DNA of 64,000 nucleotides from Devosia sp. (GTDB lineage Bacteria; Pseudomonadota; Alphaproteobacteria; Rhizobiales; Devosiaceae), in assembly GCF_017744655.1 (NCBI RefSeq), contig NZ_JAGIAW010000009.1, forward strand, positions 248,001-312,000, given 5' to 3'. How positions within the stretch are numbered: the stretch's first letter is position 1; every line of letters starts with the position of its first letter. The translations under genes and the position numbers were made by a program. The notes below the pieces were generated by a model that ran no database searches, had not been told where the DNA came from, and saw only the letters and a list, made by a program, of their open reading frames with translations. This document shows positions 43,107-52,275 of the stretch, piece by piece.

Positions 43107-43295
43107 TTACATGCCTCGTCGATAGGGGAAAATGCCTGTGGCTGGCCGCCGCGGCCGCGCCTGATATTCGGCCAGTCCGGTTAGGTGCAAAGCCGGGTTG
43201 TGTCAAATCCTAAATGCGGGAGAAGCAAGGGTGGCCCCGTTAGGCCGAGCCATGCTAAGGCGGTCGATGATATGCCAAGCGCCGGGGTAAAGGTC

Positions 43296-43949
43296 ATGAT
43301 CATCGCCGTCGACGGACCGGCCGCTTCAGGCAAGGGTACCCTGGCCCAGGGCCTGGCGCGACACTACCAGCTGCCGCATCTCGATACCGGCCTTCTCTAC
43401 CGCGCCGTCGGTGTGGCCGTGGAAGCCTTTGAAGACAAAGCCGAATTCGAGGCCGAAGCCGTCAATGCGGCACAAAAACTCGATGCCGCGCACCTTGTCG
43501 ATCTCGATATCTTGACCAGCGCCAGGGCCGGCACGCTGGCCTCAAAGGTCGCCGTCATCGCCGAGGTGCGAAAAGCCCTCTTCAATTTCCAGCGCAATTT
43601 TGCCCTCCAGCCGGGCGGCGCGGTGCTCGATGGCCGTGATATCGGCACGAAAATCTGCCCCGACGCAGACGTAAAACTTTTCATCCAGGCCGACAGCAAG
43701 GCGCGCATGGAGCGTCGGGCCCGCCAGTTCGAGGCGCGCGGCGAGGTGGTTGATCGATATGCCCTCTATCACCAGATAGAAGAGCGGGATGCGCGCGACA
43801 TGCTCAATCCCAATGGTGGTTTCTACAAGTCGGACGACGCGCACTTGCTCGATACGACGCAACTGAGTATAGAGGCCGCACTCCGCGCTGCCATCGCGAT
43901 TGTCGATGAGGCCATGGCGCTCAAGGCAGGGGAACGTCAGTTCTCCTAA
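43296..43949 (+). CDS. cmk: Cytidylate kinase
   Basis: A 217-residue (d)CMP kinase. The P-loop is DGPAASGKGT near the N-terminus, the substrate motif LDTGLLYRAVG follows, and LDGRDIGTKICPDADVKLF is the Cmk signature. RARQFEARGE and ERDARD are in the LID/NMP region. It phosphorylates CMP and dCMP with ATP. An in-frame ATG at 43272 would add 8 residues and has a reasonable AAGGCGG ahead; I prefer 43296 because the family begins MIIAVDGP. It is followed by rpsA, the classic pair. Confidence 0.93.
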   Translation: MIIAVDGPAASGKGTLAQGLARHYQLPHLDTGLLYRAVGVAVEAFEDKAEFEAEAVNAAQKLDAAHLVDLDILTSARAGTLASKVAVIAEVRKALFNFQRNFALQPGGAVLDGRDIGTKICPDADVKLFIQADSKARMERRARQFEARGEVVDRYALYHQIEERDARDMLNPNGGFYKSDDAHLLDTTQLSIEAALRAAIAIVDEAMALKAGERQFS

Positions 43950-44131
43950 TTTCCTCCTTGAGGCTGTTGGGCTCCGGCCATCATCCAAAGCCTTGGCCCG
44001 GAAACAGACTAAACAATCGTCCTATCAGAGAAACGGTGCTCCGTGCGCCGGCTTCGGCATTTGTGCTGAAGCGGACCCGAATTCTCAATGGGATCAGCAA
44101 CCCTCAACGACCGGCGCAACGGAGAAAAAGT

Positions 44132-45847
44132 TTGGCACAGCAAACTGTGACTAAAGAAGATTTTGAATCGATGCTGCTCGACTCCTTTGTCGACAACGAT
44201 GCCGCTGAAGGCACCGTTGTTCGTGGCAAAGTCGTCGCCATCGAAAAAGACCTGGCCATCATCGACGTTGGTCTCAAGACCGAAGGCCGCGTCCCGCTGA
44301 AGGAATTCGGCCAGGCCGGCCGCGACGGCACCATCACCATCGGTTCGGACGTCGAGGTCTATGTCGACCGCGTCGAAAACGCCATGGGCGAAGCTGTCCT
44401 CTCGCGTGAGAAGGCCCGCCGCGAAGAGAGCTGGGTCAAGCTCGAAGAGAAGTACAACGCCAATGAGCGCGTTGAAGGCACGATCTTCAACCAGGTCAAG
44501 GGTGGTTTCACCGTCGATCTGGAAGGCGCCGTGGCCTTCCTGCCGCGTTCGCAGGTCGATATCCGTCCGATCCGCGATATCGCTCCGCTCATGAACGTGC
44601 CGCAACCGTTCCAGATCCTGAAGATGGACAAGCGTCGCGGCAATATCGTCGTTTCGCGTCGCGCCATCCTCGAAGAATCGCGCGCCGAACAGCGTTCGGA
44701 AATCGTCCAGCAGCTCGAAGAGGGCCAGGTTGTCGACGGCGTGGTCAAGAACATCACCGATTATGGTGCGTTCGTTGACCTCGGCGGCATCGACGGCCTG
44801 CTGCACGTCACCGATATCGCATGGCGTCGCGTCAATCACCCGTCCGAAGTGCTCACGATCGGCGAGACCATCAAGGTCCAGATCGTTCGCATCAACCACG
44901 AATCCCACCGTATCTCGCTCGGCATGAAGCAGCTCCAGGCTGATCCCTGGGAAGGCATCGAAGCCAAGTACCCGATCGGTGCCAAGTTCTCTGGCCGCGT
45001 GACCAACATCACTGACTACGGCGCATTCGTCGAACTGGAGCCGGGCATCGAAGGCCTGATCCACGTTTCGGAAATGAGCTGGACCAAGAAGAACGTCCAC
45101 CCGGGCAAGATCGTCTCGACCTCGCAGGAAGTCGACGTCGTCGTGCTCGAAGTCGATCCGGACAAGCGCCGCATCTCGCTCGGTCTCAAGCAGACCCTGC
45201 AGAATCCATGGGAAGCTTTCGCCGAGAAGAACCCGGTTGGCGCCACCATCGAAGGCGAAGTCAAGAACAAGACCGAATTTGGTCTCTTCATCGGCCTCGA
45301 AGGCGATGTGGACGGCATGGTTCACCTCTCCGACCTCGATTGGCAGAAGTCCGGTGAAGTCGCTCTCGACGACTATAACCGTGGCGACATCGTCAAGGCC
45401 AAGGTTCTCGACGTCGACGTCGAGAAGGAACGTATCTCGCTCGGTATCAAGCAGCTCGCTGCTGATGACCTCGCCGAATCGAGTGCAGCTGCTGGCGGCG
45501 AAGCCGGTGGCCTGCGCAAGAACGCCGTGGTCACCACTGAAGTCATCGACGTCAACGAAGGCGGCATTGAAGTGCGCATCGCTGACAGCGAAGTGACCTC
45601 GTTCATCCGTCGTGCTGACCTCAGCCGCGACCGCAACGACCAGCGTCCGGAACGTTTCTCCAAGGGCGAAAAGGTCGACGCTCGCGTCACCCAGTACGAC
45701 CGCAAGACCGGCCGCATCCAGCTCTCGATCAAGGCGCTCGAAATCGCCGAAGAACGTGAAGCCGTTGCGAACTTCGGTTCGTCGGACTCGGGCGCTTCGC
45801 TCGGCGACATCCTCGGCGCCGCCCTCAAGGGCCGCGACGAAAAGTAA
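44132..45847 (+). CDS. rpsA: 30S ribosomal protein S1
   Basis: A 571-residue protein with six S1 RNA-binding repeats (for example GRVTNITDYGAFVELEPGIE and the repeated DYGAFVDLGGIDGLLHVTDI). It recruits mRNA to the 30S subunit. The start is TTG: GGAGAAAAAG lies upstream, and the following residues AQQTVTKEDFESML match the usual S1 N-terminus, while nothing upstream is homologous. Codon use is noticeably more biased than in neighbours (many GTC, CGT, AAG), as expected for high expression. A terminator follows. Confidence 0.97.
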   Translation: MAQQTVTKEDFESMLLDSFVDNDAAEGTVVRGKVVAIEKDLAIIDVGLKTEGRVPLKEFGQAGRDGTITIGSDVEVYVDRVENAMGEAVLSREKARREESWVKLEEKYNANERVEGTIFNQVKGGFTVDLEGAVAFLPRSQVDIRPIRDIAPLMNVPQPFQILKMDKRRGNIVVSRRAILEESRAEQRSEIVQQLEEGQVVDGVVKNITDYGAFVDLGGIDGLLHVTDIAWRRVNHPSEVLTIGETIKVQIVRINHESHRISLGMKQLQADPWEGIEAKYPIGAKFSGRVTNITDYGAFVELEPGIEGLIHVSEMSWTKKNVHPGKIVSTSQEVDVVVLEVDPDKRRISLGLKQTLQNPWEAFAEKNPVGATIEGEVKNKTEFGLFIGLEGDVDGMVHLSDLDWQKSGEVALDDYNRGDIVKAKVLDVDVEKERISLGIKQLAADDLAESSAAAGGEAGGLRKNAVVTTEVIDVNEGGIEVRIADSEVTSFIRRADLSRDRNDQRPERFSKGEKVDARVTQYDRKTGRIQLSIKALEIAEEREAVANFGSSDSGASLGDILGAALKGRDEK

Positions 45848-45874
45848 GCGTCACGCTTATTTGCAATCTTTCGG

Positions 45875-45906
45875 CCCGCGCTCTATCAGCGCGGGTCGTT
45901 TTGTTT
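45875..45906 (+). terminator. Rho-independent terminator of rpsA
   Basis: The 8-bp stem CCCGCGCT-CTATC-AGCGCGGG is followed by TCGTTTTGTTT, 27 bp after the rpsA stop. Confidence 0.85.
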
Positions 45907-45919
45907 GGGGATCAATGTC

Positions 45920-46423
45920 ATGCTTTTCAGGGATGTCTCCTGGCGCGCCATGAGCGGCTATGACCTCGACGCGGTCTCGAGCATTGCGGCTAAAGTCCAT
46001 CCGGGCTTTTTCGAAGCCGACGAGGTGCTTGCCGAAAAGCACACGCTTTATCGCAATGGCTGCTACTTGCTCGAAGTCGCTGAAAAGCCTGCCGGTTATG
46101 TCTTGAGCCATCCTTGGACACGCGGATCGCTGCCCGCACTTAACGCGCTGATCGGCGCGCTGCCCGATCAGCCGGACACTTTTTACATCCACGATCTTGC
46201 CTTGCTGCCTGTGACGCGCGGCGTCGGCGCTGCCGGCCAGATCATCGCCGCCCTCACCAAGCATGCGAAGGCCATGGGTTTTCCGACCATGAGTCTCGTT
46301 GCCGTCAACGGCTCCATGCCGTTCTGGGAAAAGCATGGTTTTGTCGCCGAAGACCGCCCGGAATTGACCGAAAAGCTTGCCGCCTATGAAGATGCCGCGC
46401 GCTACATGGTAAAAATGCTCTAG
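45920..46423 (+). CDS. GNAT family N-acetyltransferase
   Basis: A 167-residue acetyltransferase. The acetyl-CoA-binding segment is LLPVTRGVGAAGQIIAAL and the C-terminal part has MSLVAVNGSMPFWEKHGF. Substrate unknown. The ATG at 45920 has GGGGA upstream. It lies between the rpsA terminator and sppA and is not obviously part of either transcript. Confidence 0.87.
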   Translation: MLFRDVSWRAMSGYDLDAVSSIAAKVHPGFFEADEVLAEKHTLYRNGCYLLEVAEKPAGYVLSHPWTRGSLPALNALIGALPDQPDTFYIHDLALLPVTRGVGAAGQIIAALTKHAKAMGFPTMSLVAVNGSMPFWEKHGFVAEDRPELTEKLAAYEDAARYMVKML

Positions 46424-46510
46424 GCGCGGAACGCCGCAGCCGGCCCAAAGCATCTGGCCGTTTTGCCTGATGCGTGTATGGTCCCAGACGAAATATTGCA
46501 GGACCGCGCC

Positions 46511-47455
46511 GTGACCCAGATACCTCCCTCACAAGCCCATGAAGCGCTGGCCGCAGACACATTCAGGCGCTCGCGCGGGCGCTGGCGCATTTTTGCCCTT
46601 GTCGCCGCCGTTGCCGTTGTTCTCGCGCTCTTTGGCCGCTTTGCCAAGCCCAGCGCAACCGGCGACATCATCGCGCGGATCACCATCGATGGCACCATTT
46701 CAACCAATGCCGCCCGGCAAAAAGTCTTTTCGCGTTTGATCGAGGACGACAAGGTGAAAGCCGTGATCGTCGCCATCAACTCGCCCGGCGGCACCACGGC
46801 GGGCGGCGAGGAGCTCTACGAATCCCTCCGGCGGCTGAGCGCCGAAAAGCCCACGGTGTCGGTCATCAACGAGCTTGGCGCCTCTGCTGCCTATATGACC
46901 GCCATCGGCACCGATCACATTTTTGCCCGGCGCCTTTCGATCGTGGGCTCGATCGGCGTGCTCTACCAGCACGTCAATGCCGGAAAACTCCTCGACACCA
47001 TCGGCATCGACCTCGACAAGGTGGCTTCCGGACCGCTCAAGGCAGAACCCGATTTCAACGAGCCGCTGGATGGCGCACCGCGCGCTTCGCTTGCGGCCCT
47101 TGTCGAAGACAGCTTTGTCTGGTTCGTCGATATCGTGGCGGAACGCCGCAATATCCCCCGTCCGACGGCCCTCGCGCTAGCCGATGGCCGCATCGTCACC
47201 GGCCGCGTCGCGCTTGAAAACCAGCTCATCGACGCCTTGGGCGGCGAAACCGAAGCGATAGCCTGGCTCGAAAGCGAGAAGGGCGTCACCGAAGATCTCC
47301 CCGTCATTTCCGCCTGGCCGCTGCCCGACGAAGGCTTTGGCTGGGTCGGCCAATTGCTCGGCGGATCGGCCCGTGCGGCATTGGGACTTCCTGCGGAAGG
47401 TCCTGTGATGCTTGACGGTTTGGTTTCGCTTTGGCAGGTTGGAACGAACCCCTGA
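46511..47455 (+). CDS. sppA: Signal peptide peptidase SppA, short form
   Basis: A 314-residue membrane serine protease that degrades cleaved signal peptides. After one N-terminal helix (IFALVAAVAVVLALFGRF) comes a ClpP-like domain with INSPGGTTAGGEELY. The likely catalytic Ser is in SIVGSIGVLYQ and the Lys in VASGPLKAEP, the Ser-Lys dyad of bacterial short SppA. I chose GTG at 46511 because AGGA lies 7 bp upstream; an ATG at 46478 would add 11 residues without a ribosome binding site. It is followed by ihfB, a common alphaproteobacterial order. Confidence 0.92.
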   Translation: MTQIPPSQAHEALAADTFRRSRGRWRIFALVAAVAVVLALFGRFAKPSATGDIIARITIDGTISTNAARQKVFSRLIEDDKVKAVIVAINSPGGTTAGGEELYESLRRLSAEKPTVSVINELGASAAYMTAIGTDHIFARRLSIVGSIGVLYQHVNAGKLLDTIGIDLDKVASGPLKAEPDFNEPLDGAPRASLAALVEDSFVWFVDIVAERRNIPRPTALALADGRIVTGRVALENQLIDALGGETEAIAWLESEKGVTEDLPVISAWPLPDEGFGWVGQLLGGSARAALGLPAEGPVMLDGLVSLWQVGTNP

Positions 47456-47492
47456 GGCAAGGGGATGAGCGTCTTGGAGACCGGAGCCTTCC

Positions 47493-47774
47493 ATGATCAA
47501 GTCTGAACTTGTCGAGAAGCTCGCCGCAGAGAATCCGCATCTCTTCCAGCGCGACATCGAAAACATCGTCAATGCCATTCTCGACCAGATCGGGGATGCC
47601 ATGGCGCGCGGTGACCGTGTCGAATTGCGCGGCTTCGGCGCCTTTTCCGTGAAAAACCGTCCGGCTCGCGTCGGGCGCAACCCTCGCACCGGCGAACAGG
47701 TCGATGTCGAGGAAAAGTACGTGCCGCAGTTCAAGGCCGGCAAGGAAATCCGCGAGCGCCTCAATCGCGAGTAA
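47493..47774 (+). CDS. ihfB: Integration host factor subunit beta
   Basis: A 93-residue HU/IHF-fold DNA-bending protein. The N-terminus is [17 protein letters not shown], the core has [20 protein letters not shown], and the arm has RNPRTGE, giving the usual IHF-beta sequence. With IHF-alpha it forms a sequence-specific heterodimer used in promoter and replication control. Length and position (after sppA, before lapA) are standard. Confidence 0.95.
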   Translation: MIKSELVEKLAAENPHLFQRDIENIVNAILDQIGDAMARGDRVELRGFGAFSVKNRPARVGRNPRTGEQVDVEEKYVPQFKAGKEIRERLNRE

Positions 47775-47820
47775 GATCGTGATCGGCGCCTGACGGGCCC
47801 TCGAATAGTTCGGAAGACTT

Positions 47821-48183
47821 ATGGTCAGCAAGATCGTTGGTTGGCTGGTTCTGGTGCCGCTTTGCGCGGTATTGGTGGCCTTTGCCCTCGCCAACCGGCA
47901 ATTGGTCGCCATCAACCTCAATCCCTTCGGCGCTCCGGCTTCGGCCGATGCCGCCGGCTATGGCATTCCGCTCTTTGTCGTCCTCTATATCGTGCTGCTG
48001 ATCGGGGTTCTGCTCGGCGGCACCGCGACCTGGTTTGCGCAAGGCCAGCACCGCAAGCGCGAGCGCCAGTGGCGTCGCGAAGCACAGGCGCTGAATTCGG
48101 AGCTGGAAGCCCAGCGCCGGCGCCAGGGACAGGGCGGCAACAATGCCCTTTCCGAAGTCGACGAAATCCTGGACCTGCGGTGA
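47821..48183 (+). CDS. lapA: LapA family membrane protein
   Basis: A 120-residue protein with two transmembrane helices (IVGWLVLVPLCAVLVAFALA and GIPLFVVLYIVLLIGVLLGG). A cytoplasmic coiled-coil tail (about residues 75-115, heavy in Arg, Glu and Gln) follows. LapA works with LapB/YciM in controlling LpxC and thus lipopolysaccharide synthesis in enterics; in alphaproteobacteria it precedes the trp genes, as here. The position supports the identification. Confidence 0.83.
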   Translation: MVSKIVGWLVLVPLCAVLVAFALANRQLVAINLNPFGAPASADAAGYGIPLFVVLYIVLLIGVLLGGTATWFAQGQHRKRERQWRREAQALNSELEAQRRRQGQGGNNALSEVDEILDLR

Positions 48184-48238
48184 TCGCATGCCCCTGCCCC
48201 ACTCCTTCTAGCTCCGAGAGCCGAGTTCCGACCACGCG

Positions 48239-48886
48239 ATGGCCGACCCCCTGATCATCAAAATCTGCGGCATCAAGACCTTTGCCATGCTCGACGCGGC
48301 CATTGCCGCCGGTGCCGACATGATCGGCTTCATGCATTTTGCCCGCTCGCCTCGCCATGTACCTATCGAAATGCTGGGCGAACTGATTTCCGCTGCCCGC
48401 GGGCAGGTCGAAAGCTGCGTCGTGCTGGTCAATCCGGACAATAGCTCGGTCGCCGAGGTCGCCGCGCTCGGTCCTGACTGGATTCAGCTCCATGGCCCCG
48501 AAACCCCGCATCGTGTCGAAGCCATTCGCGCCGAGGCTGGCGTCGAGATCATGAAGGCGCTGCCCATCGGCACGGCAGAGGACGTGGCGCAAGTTACTGG
48601 TTTTACCGACGTCGCCGACCGCATCCTTCTCGACGCCAAGCCGCCAAAAGGCTCGGACCGGCCCGGCGGATTGGGCGAAAGTTTTGACTGGTCGCTCCTC
48701 AAGGCGCTTGACCCGTCCGTGCCCTTCATGCTTTCCGGTGGCCTGACGCCGGACAACGTCGCTGAAGCCGTAAGAACCGTTTCGCCTTTTGGCATAGACG
48801 TGTCTTCGGGCGTCGAGCGGGCACCCGGCGAAAAGGACAAGAGGCTGATCGAGGCGTTCATCCGCAACGCCAGGGCGGCCGGCTAA
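48239..48886 (+). CDS. trpF: Phosphoribosylanthranilate isomerase
   Basis: A 215-residue TIM-barrel enzyme for the third step after chorismate in tryptophan synthesis. Signature parts are IKICGIKT (catalytic Cys), [14 protein letters not shown], and [13 protein letters not shown] at the phosphate site. [20 protein letters not shown] closes the barrel with the catalytic Asp. It leads trpF-trpB-trpA, a typical alphaproteobacterial layout; no trp leader peptide or attenuator was seen upstream. Confidence 0.96.
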   Translation: MADPLIIKICGIKTFAMLDAAIAAGADMIGFMHFARSPRHVPIEMLGELISAARGQVESCVVLVNPDNSSVAEVAALGPDWIQLHGPETPHRVEAIRAEAGVEIMKALPIGTAEDVAQVTGFTDVADRILLDAKPPKGSDRPGGLGESFDWSLLKALDPSVPFMLSGGLTPDNVAEAVRTVSPFGIDVSSGVERAPGEKDKRLIEAFIRNARAAG

Positions 48887-48932
48887 GGATCGTTTGCCGG
48901 GTTTTCTCTCGGCGGCGCCGAGAGGACCTCAA

Positions 48933-50147
48933 ATGGACGGCACGAATTCCCTGCGCAATGGCCCCGACGAGCACGGCCGCTTCGGGCTCTATGGCGGACG
49001 TTTCGTCGCCGAAACCCTGATGCCGCTGATCCTTGATCTTGAAAAGGAATATCGGGCCGCCAAGGTCGATCCCGCCTATCAGGCTGAGATCAAGGATCTC
49101 GCCACCCACTATACCGGCCGTCCGAGCCCGCTCTACTACGCCGAGCGCCTCAGCAAGCATCTGGGCGGCGCAAAAGTCTGGTTCAAGCGCGAAGAGCTGA
49201 ACCATACCGGCTCGCACAAGATCAACAATTGCCTCGGCCAGATTCTCCTCGCCAAGCGCATGGGCAAAACCCGCATCATTGCCGAAACCGGCGCCGGCCA
49301 GCATGGCGTGGCGACGGCGACGGTCTGCGCCAAGTTCGACCTCCCCTGCACCATCTTCATGGGCGCCACCGACGTCGAGCGGCAGATGCCCAACGTTCTC
49401 CGCATGAAGATGCTCGGCGCCGAAGTCCGTCCGGTCACCGCCGGTGCCGGTACGCTCAAGGACGCCATGAACGAGGCGCTGCGCGACTGGGTTACCAATG
49501 TCGAAAACACTTACTACCTGATCGGCACCGCGGCCGGTCCGCATCCCTATCCGGAAATGGTTCGAGATTTTCAGTCGGTCATCGGCACCGAGCTGAAGGA
49601 GCAATTCCGCGAGCTCGAGGGCAAGCTGCCTGACGCTGTGGTCGCCTGTGTCGGCGGCGGCTCCAATGCCATCGGCACTTTTCATGCCTTTCTCGATGAT
49701 CCCGAAGTCGCCATCTATGGCGCCGAAGCTGGCGGCCATGGCATCGAGGTCGAAAACGGCCATGCCGCCTCGATGACCGGCGGCCGCCCCGGCGTGCTGC
49801 ACGGCAACCGCACCTACCTGCTGCAGGACAAGGACGGCCAGATCCTGGAAGGCCATTCCATTTCCGCCGGCCTCGACTATCCCGGCGTTGGCCCGGAGCA
49901 CTCCTACCTCCACGATAGCAAGCGCGTGACTTATGTGCCGATCACCGACAATGAAGCGCTCGAAGCTTTCCAGCTCTGCACCAGGATGGAAGGCATCATT
50001 CCCGCGCTTGAATCCGCGCATGGACTTGCGCAGGTGATCAAACTGGCGCCGACCCTCGGCCCGGACAAATCCGTCGTGCTGTGCCTCTCGGGTCGCGGCG
50101 ACAAGGACGTGGAAAGCGTCGGCAAGTATCTGGGGCTGCTAAAATAA
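48933..50147 (+). CDS. trpB: Tryptophan synthase beta chain
   Basis: A 404-residue PLP enzyme that joins indole and serine. The PLP lysine lies in [11 protein letters not shown], the carboxylate site in [13 protein letters not shown], and the phosphate cup in [13 protein letters not shown] 48933 has AGAGGA upstream. Its stop overlaps the trpA start (TAATG), so the alpha-2 beta-2 complex is made in balance. Confidence 0.97.
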   Translation: MDGTNSLRNGPDEHGRFGLYGGRFVAETLMPLILDLEKEYRAAKVDPAYQAEIKDLATHYTGRPSPLYYAERLSKHLGGAKVWFKREELNHTGSHKINNCLGQILLAKRMGKTRIIAETGAGQHGVATATVCAKFDLPCTIFMGATDVERQMPNVLRMKMLGAEVRPVTAGAGTLKDAMNEALRDWVTNVENTYYLIGTAAGPHPYPEMVRDFQSVIGTELKEQFRELEGKLPDAVVACVGGGSNAIGTFHAFLDDPEVAIYGAEAGGHGIEVENGHAASMTGGRPGVLHGNRTYLLQDKDGQILEGHSISAGLDYPGVGPEHSYLHDSKRVTYVPITDNEALEAFQLCTRMEGIIPALESAHGLAQVIKLAPTLGPDKSVVLCLSGRGDKDVESVGKYLGLLK

Positions 50148-50971
50148 TGACCACCCGTATCGACCGCACTTTCGCCGCCGCCAAGGCCGCCAATCGCCCC
50201 CTGCTCGCGGCCTATGTCATGGGTGGCGATCCTGATCTTGCGACCGGCCAGGCGATCATGAACGCCCTGCCGCAGGCCGGTGCCGACATCATCGAACTGG
50301 GCCTGCCCTTTTCCGACCCCATGGCCGATGGCGTCGCCATCCAGATGGGTGGCCAGCGCGCCCTCAAGGCCGGGCAGACGCTGCGCGGCGTTCTGGGCAT
50401 GGTCGAAGAATTCCGCCGCAAGGACGAGACCACCCCGGTCGTGCTGATGGGCTACTACAATCCCATCTACAGCCTCGGCGTCGACAAGTTCCTGACCCTA
50501 GCCAAGGAAGCGGGCGTCGATGGCCTGATCATCGTCGACCTGCCGGCCGAGGAAGACAATGAACTCTGCATTCCGGCGCTGAAGGCTGGTCTCAATTTCA
50601 TTCGCCTGACAACGCCCACCACCGACGATGTCCGCCTGCCGACCGTGCTCGAGAACACCTCGGGCTTTGTCTACTACGTGTCGATGAACGGTGTGACCGG
50701 CGCTGCCATCAAGTCGCGCGGCGCCGTCGGCGAGGCCGTGCAGCGCATCAAGGCGCATACCGACCTGCCCGTCATCGTCGGGTTTGGTATCAAGACTGCC
50801 GATGACGCCGCCGAGATCGGCCGCCATGCCGACGGCATAGCCGTGGGTACGGTGCTGGTGGACGCAGTTGGAAAATCGCTGGTCGATGGCAAGGCCACCG
50901 ACAAGACCGTCGCCGCCGTCCGCGACCTCGTGGCGGACCTGGCCGGTGGGCTCAAGCGGTCTAGAGCATAA
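50147..50971 (+). CDS. trpA: Tryptophan synthase alpha chain
   Basis: A 274-residue TIM-barrel subunit that releases indole from indole-3-glycerol phosphate. The catalytic Glu is in [17 protein letters not shown] and the catalytic Asp in [11 protein letters not shown]. Phosphate-binding [10 protein letters not shown] is present. Translation is coupled to trpB by a one-base overlap. An intergenic repeat and then accD follow. Confidence 0.96.
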   Translation: MTTRIDRTFAAAKAANRPLLAAYVMGGDPDLATGQAIMNALPQAGADIIELGLPFSDPMADGVAIQMGGQRALKAGQTLRGVLGMVEEFRRKDETTPVVLMGYYNPIYSLGVDKFLTLAKEAGVDGLIIVDLPAEEDNELCIPALKAGLNFIRLTTPTTDDVRLPTVLENTSGFVYYVSMNGVTGAAIKSRGAVGEAVQRIKAHTDLPVIVGFGIKTADDAAEIGRHADGIAVGTVLVDAVGKSLVDGKATDKTVAAVRDLVADLAGGLKRSRA

Positions 50972-50979
50972 GTAAACTT

Positions 50980-51058
50980 TCCATCGTCACCACCAGGCCT
51001 GTCCCGGTGGTCCATGCGGAGGCGAGATGGATTGCCCGGACAAGCCGGGCGATGACGA
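50980..51058. repeat. Intergenic hairpin element between trpA and accD
   Basis: Two nested hairpins are present: ACCACC-N11-GGTGGT and GCCCGG-ACAA-(G)CCGGGC followed by GATGAC. This GCCCGG...CCGGGCGATGAC string is widespread between genes in alphaproteobacteria. The remaining 143 bp to accD hold no gene. Confidence 0.6.
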
Positions 51059-51201
51059 CAAGGTCGGTACTGTGCATAGCGCGTCTCTTGCCTTTGCCGC
51101 TGGCCTTCCCACCTGATAAGAATTGCCACAATTGACGTTTAGGTGACGTCCACAGGCGTTTCACAAAGCGCCCCCGAGATCACCGCGAAAAAGGCCGCGC
51201 C

Positions 51202-52176
51202 ATGAACTGGATCGACAATTTCGTCCGCCCCAAAATCCGCTCGTTCCTCACCAACAAGCGCGACACGCCGGAAAACCTTTGGGTGAAAGACCCCGAATCC
51301 GGCGAGATGGTGTTCTATCGCGATCTCGAAGCCAATCAGTGGGTCGTGCCGAATTCCGGCTACCACATGAAGATCAAGCCGACCGATCGGCTGAACACCT
51401 TCTTCGACGACGGCGCCTATGACCTCGTGCCGGTCGCCTCGGTCCCGGTCGATCCCTTAAAATTCCGCGACCAGAAGCGCTATACCGACCGCCTCAAGGA
51501 AAACCGCGCCAAGACCGGTTTCGAGGACAGCGTCATCGTCGCCACCGGCAAACTCTACAAGCGCGACATCACCGTCGCGGTGCAGGATTTCGACTTCATG
51601 GGTGGCTCGCTCGGCATGGCTGCCGGCCAGGGCATCATCACCGGTCTTGAAACTGCCGTCGAGCGCAAGACGCCCTTCGTGCTCTTCGTGTCCTCGGGCG
51701 GCGCCCGCATGCAGGAAGGCGTGCTCTCGCTGATGCAGATGCCGCGTACCACCGTTGCCGTACTGCGCCTGCGCGAAGCCGGGCTACCCTTCTTCGTCGT
51801 CATCACCAATCCGACCACCGGCGGCGTCACCGCATCCTATGCGATGCTGGGCGACGTCCACATTGCAGAGCCCGGCGCCCTGATCGGCTTTGCCGGCCAG
51901 CGCGTCATTGAGCAGACCATCCGCGAAAAGCTCCCCAAGGGTTTTCAGCGCTCGGAATATCTCTACGAGCACGGCATGGTCGACATGGTCGTCCACCGCC
52001 ACAACCTGCGCTCGACCATCGGCTCGCTCGCCAGCATTCTGACCCGCGCCCCGGCCAATGACGAGCTTTCGAGCTCGACCAGCAAGGCCATCGCGGCGCA
52101 ATCGAGCCTGCGGGACGCAGCCGTGGCTGCGGAGGGCGACGACGATCTCGCGCCGGCCGCCGCACATGCTGAATAG
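51202..52176 (+). CDS. accD: Acetyl-CoA carboxylase carboxyltransferase subunit beta
   Basis: A 324-residue subunit of the fatty-acid-synthesis carboxylase, acting with AccA. The carboxyltransferase core is intact ([20 protein letters not shown] and [16 protein letters not shown]). In the N-terminal zinc-finger region the four cysteines of E. coli AccD (two CPxC pairs) are replaced by Asp30, Ser33, Val49 and Ser52. Other Rhizobiales have also lost zinc binding, usually keeping the first Cys. Normally folC follows; here a chemoreceptor does. Confidence 0.95.
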   Translation: MNWIDNFVRPKIRSFLTNKRDTPENLWVKDPESGEMVFYRDLEANQWVVPNSGYHMKIKPTDRLNTFFDDGAYDLVPVASVPVDPLKFRDQKRYTDRLKENRAKTGFEDSVIVATGKLYKRDITVAVQDFDFMGGSLGMAAGQGIITGLETAVERKTPFVLFVSSGGARMQEGVLSLMQMPRTTVAVLRLREAGLPFFVVITNPTTGGVTASYAMLGDVHIAEPGALIGFAGQRVIEQTIREKLPKGFQRSEYLYEHGMVDMVVHRHNLRSTIGSLASILTRAPANDELSSSTSKAIAAQSSLRDAAVAAEGDDDLAPAAAHAE

Positions 52177-52275
52177 AGCCTTTACCGGCACTTAACGGCG
52201 TTCGCCTAACCTCGCGCAAATTAGTTCGCCCAGCCGACGGGAATCGGCCGGGCGTGCGCCCTTGCGAGGACACAG

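Noticed and set aside
48184-48238. Tryptophan attenuator before trpF
   Set aside because: No leader peptide with Trp codons and no terminator-antiterminator pair in the 55-bp gap.
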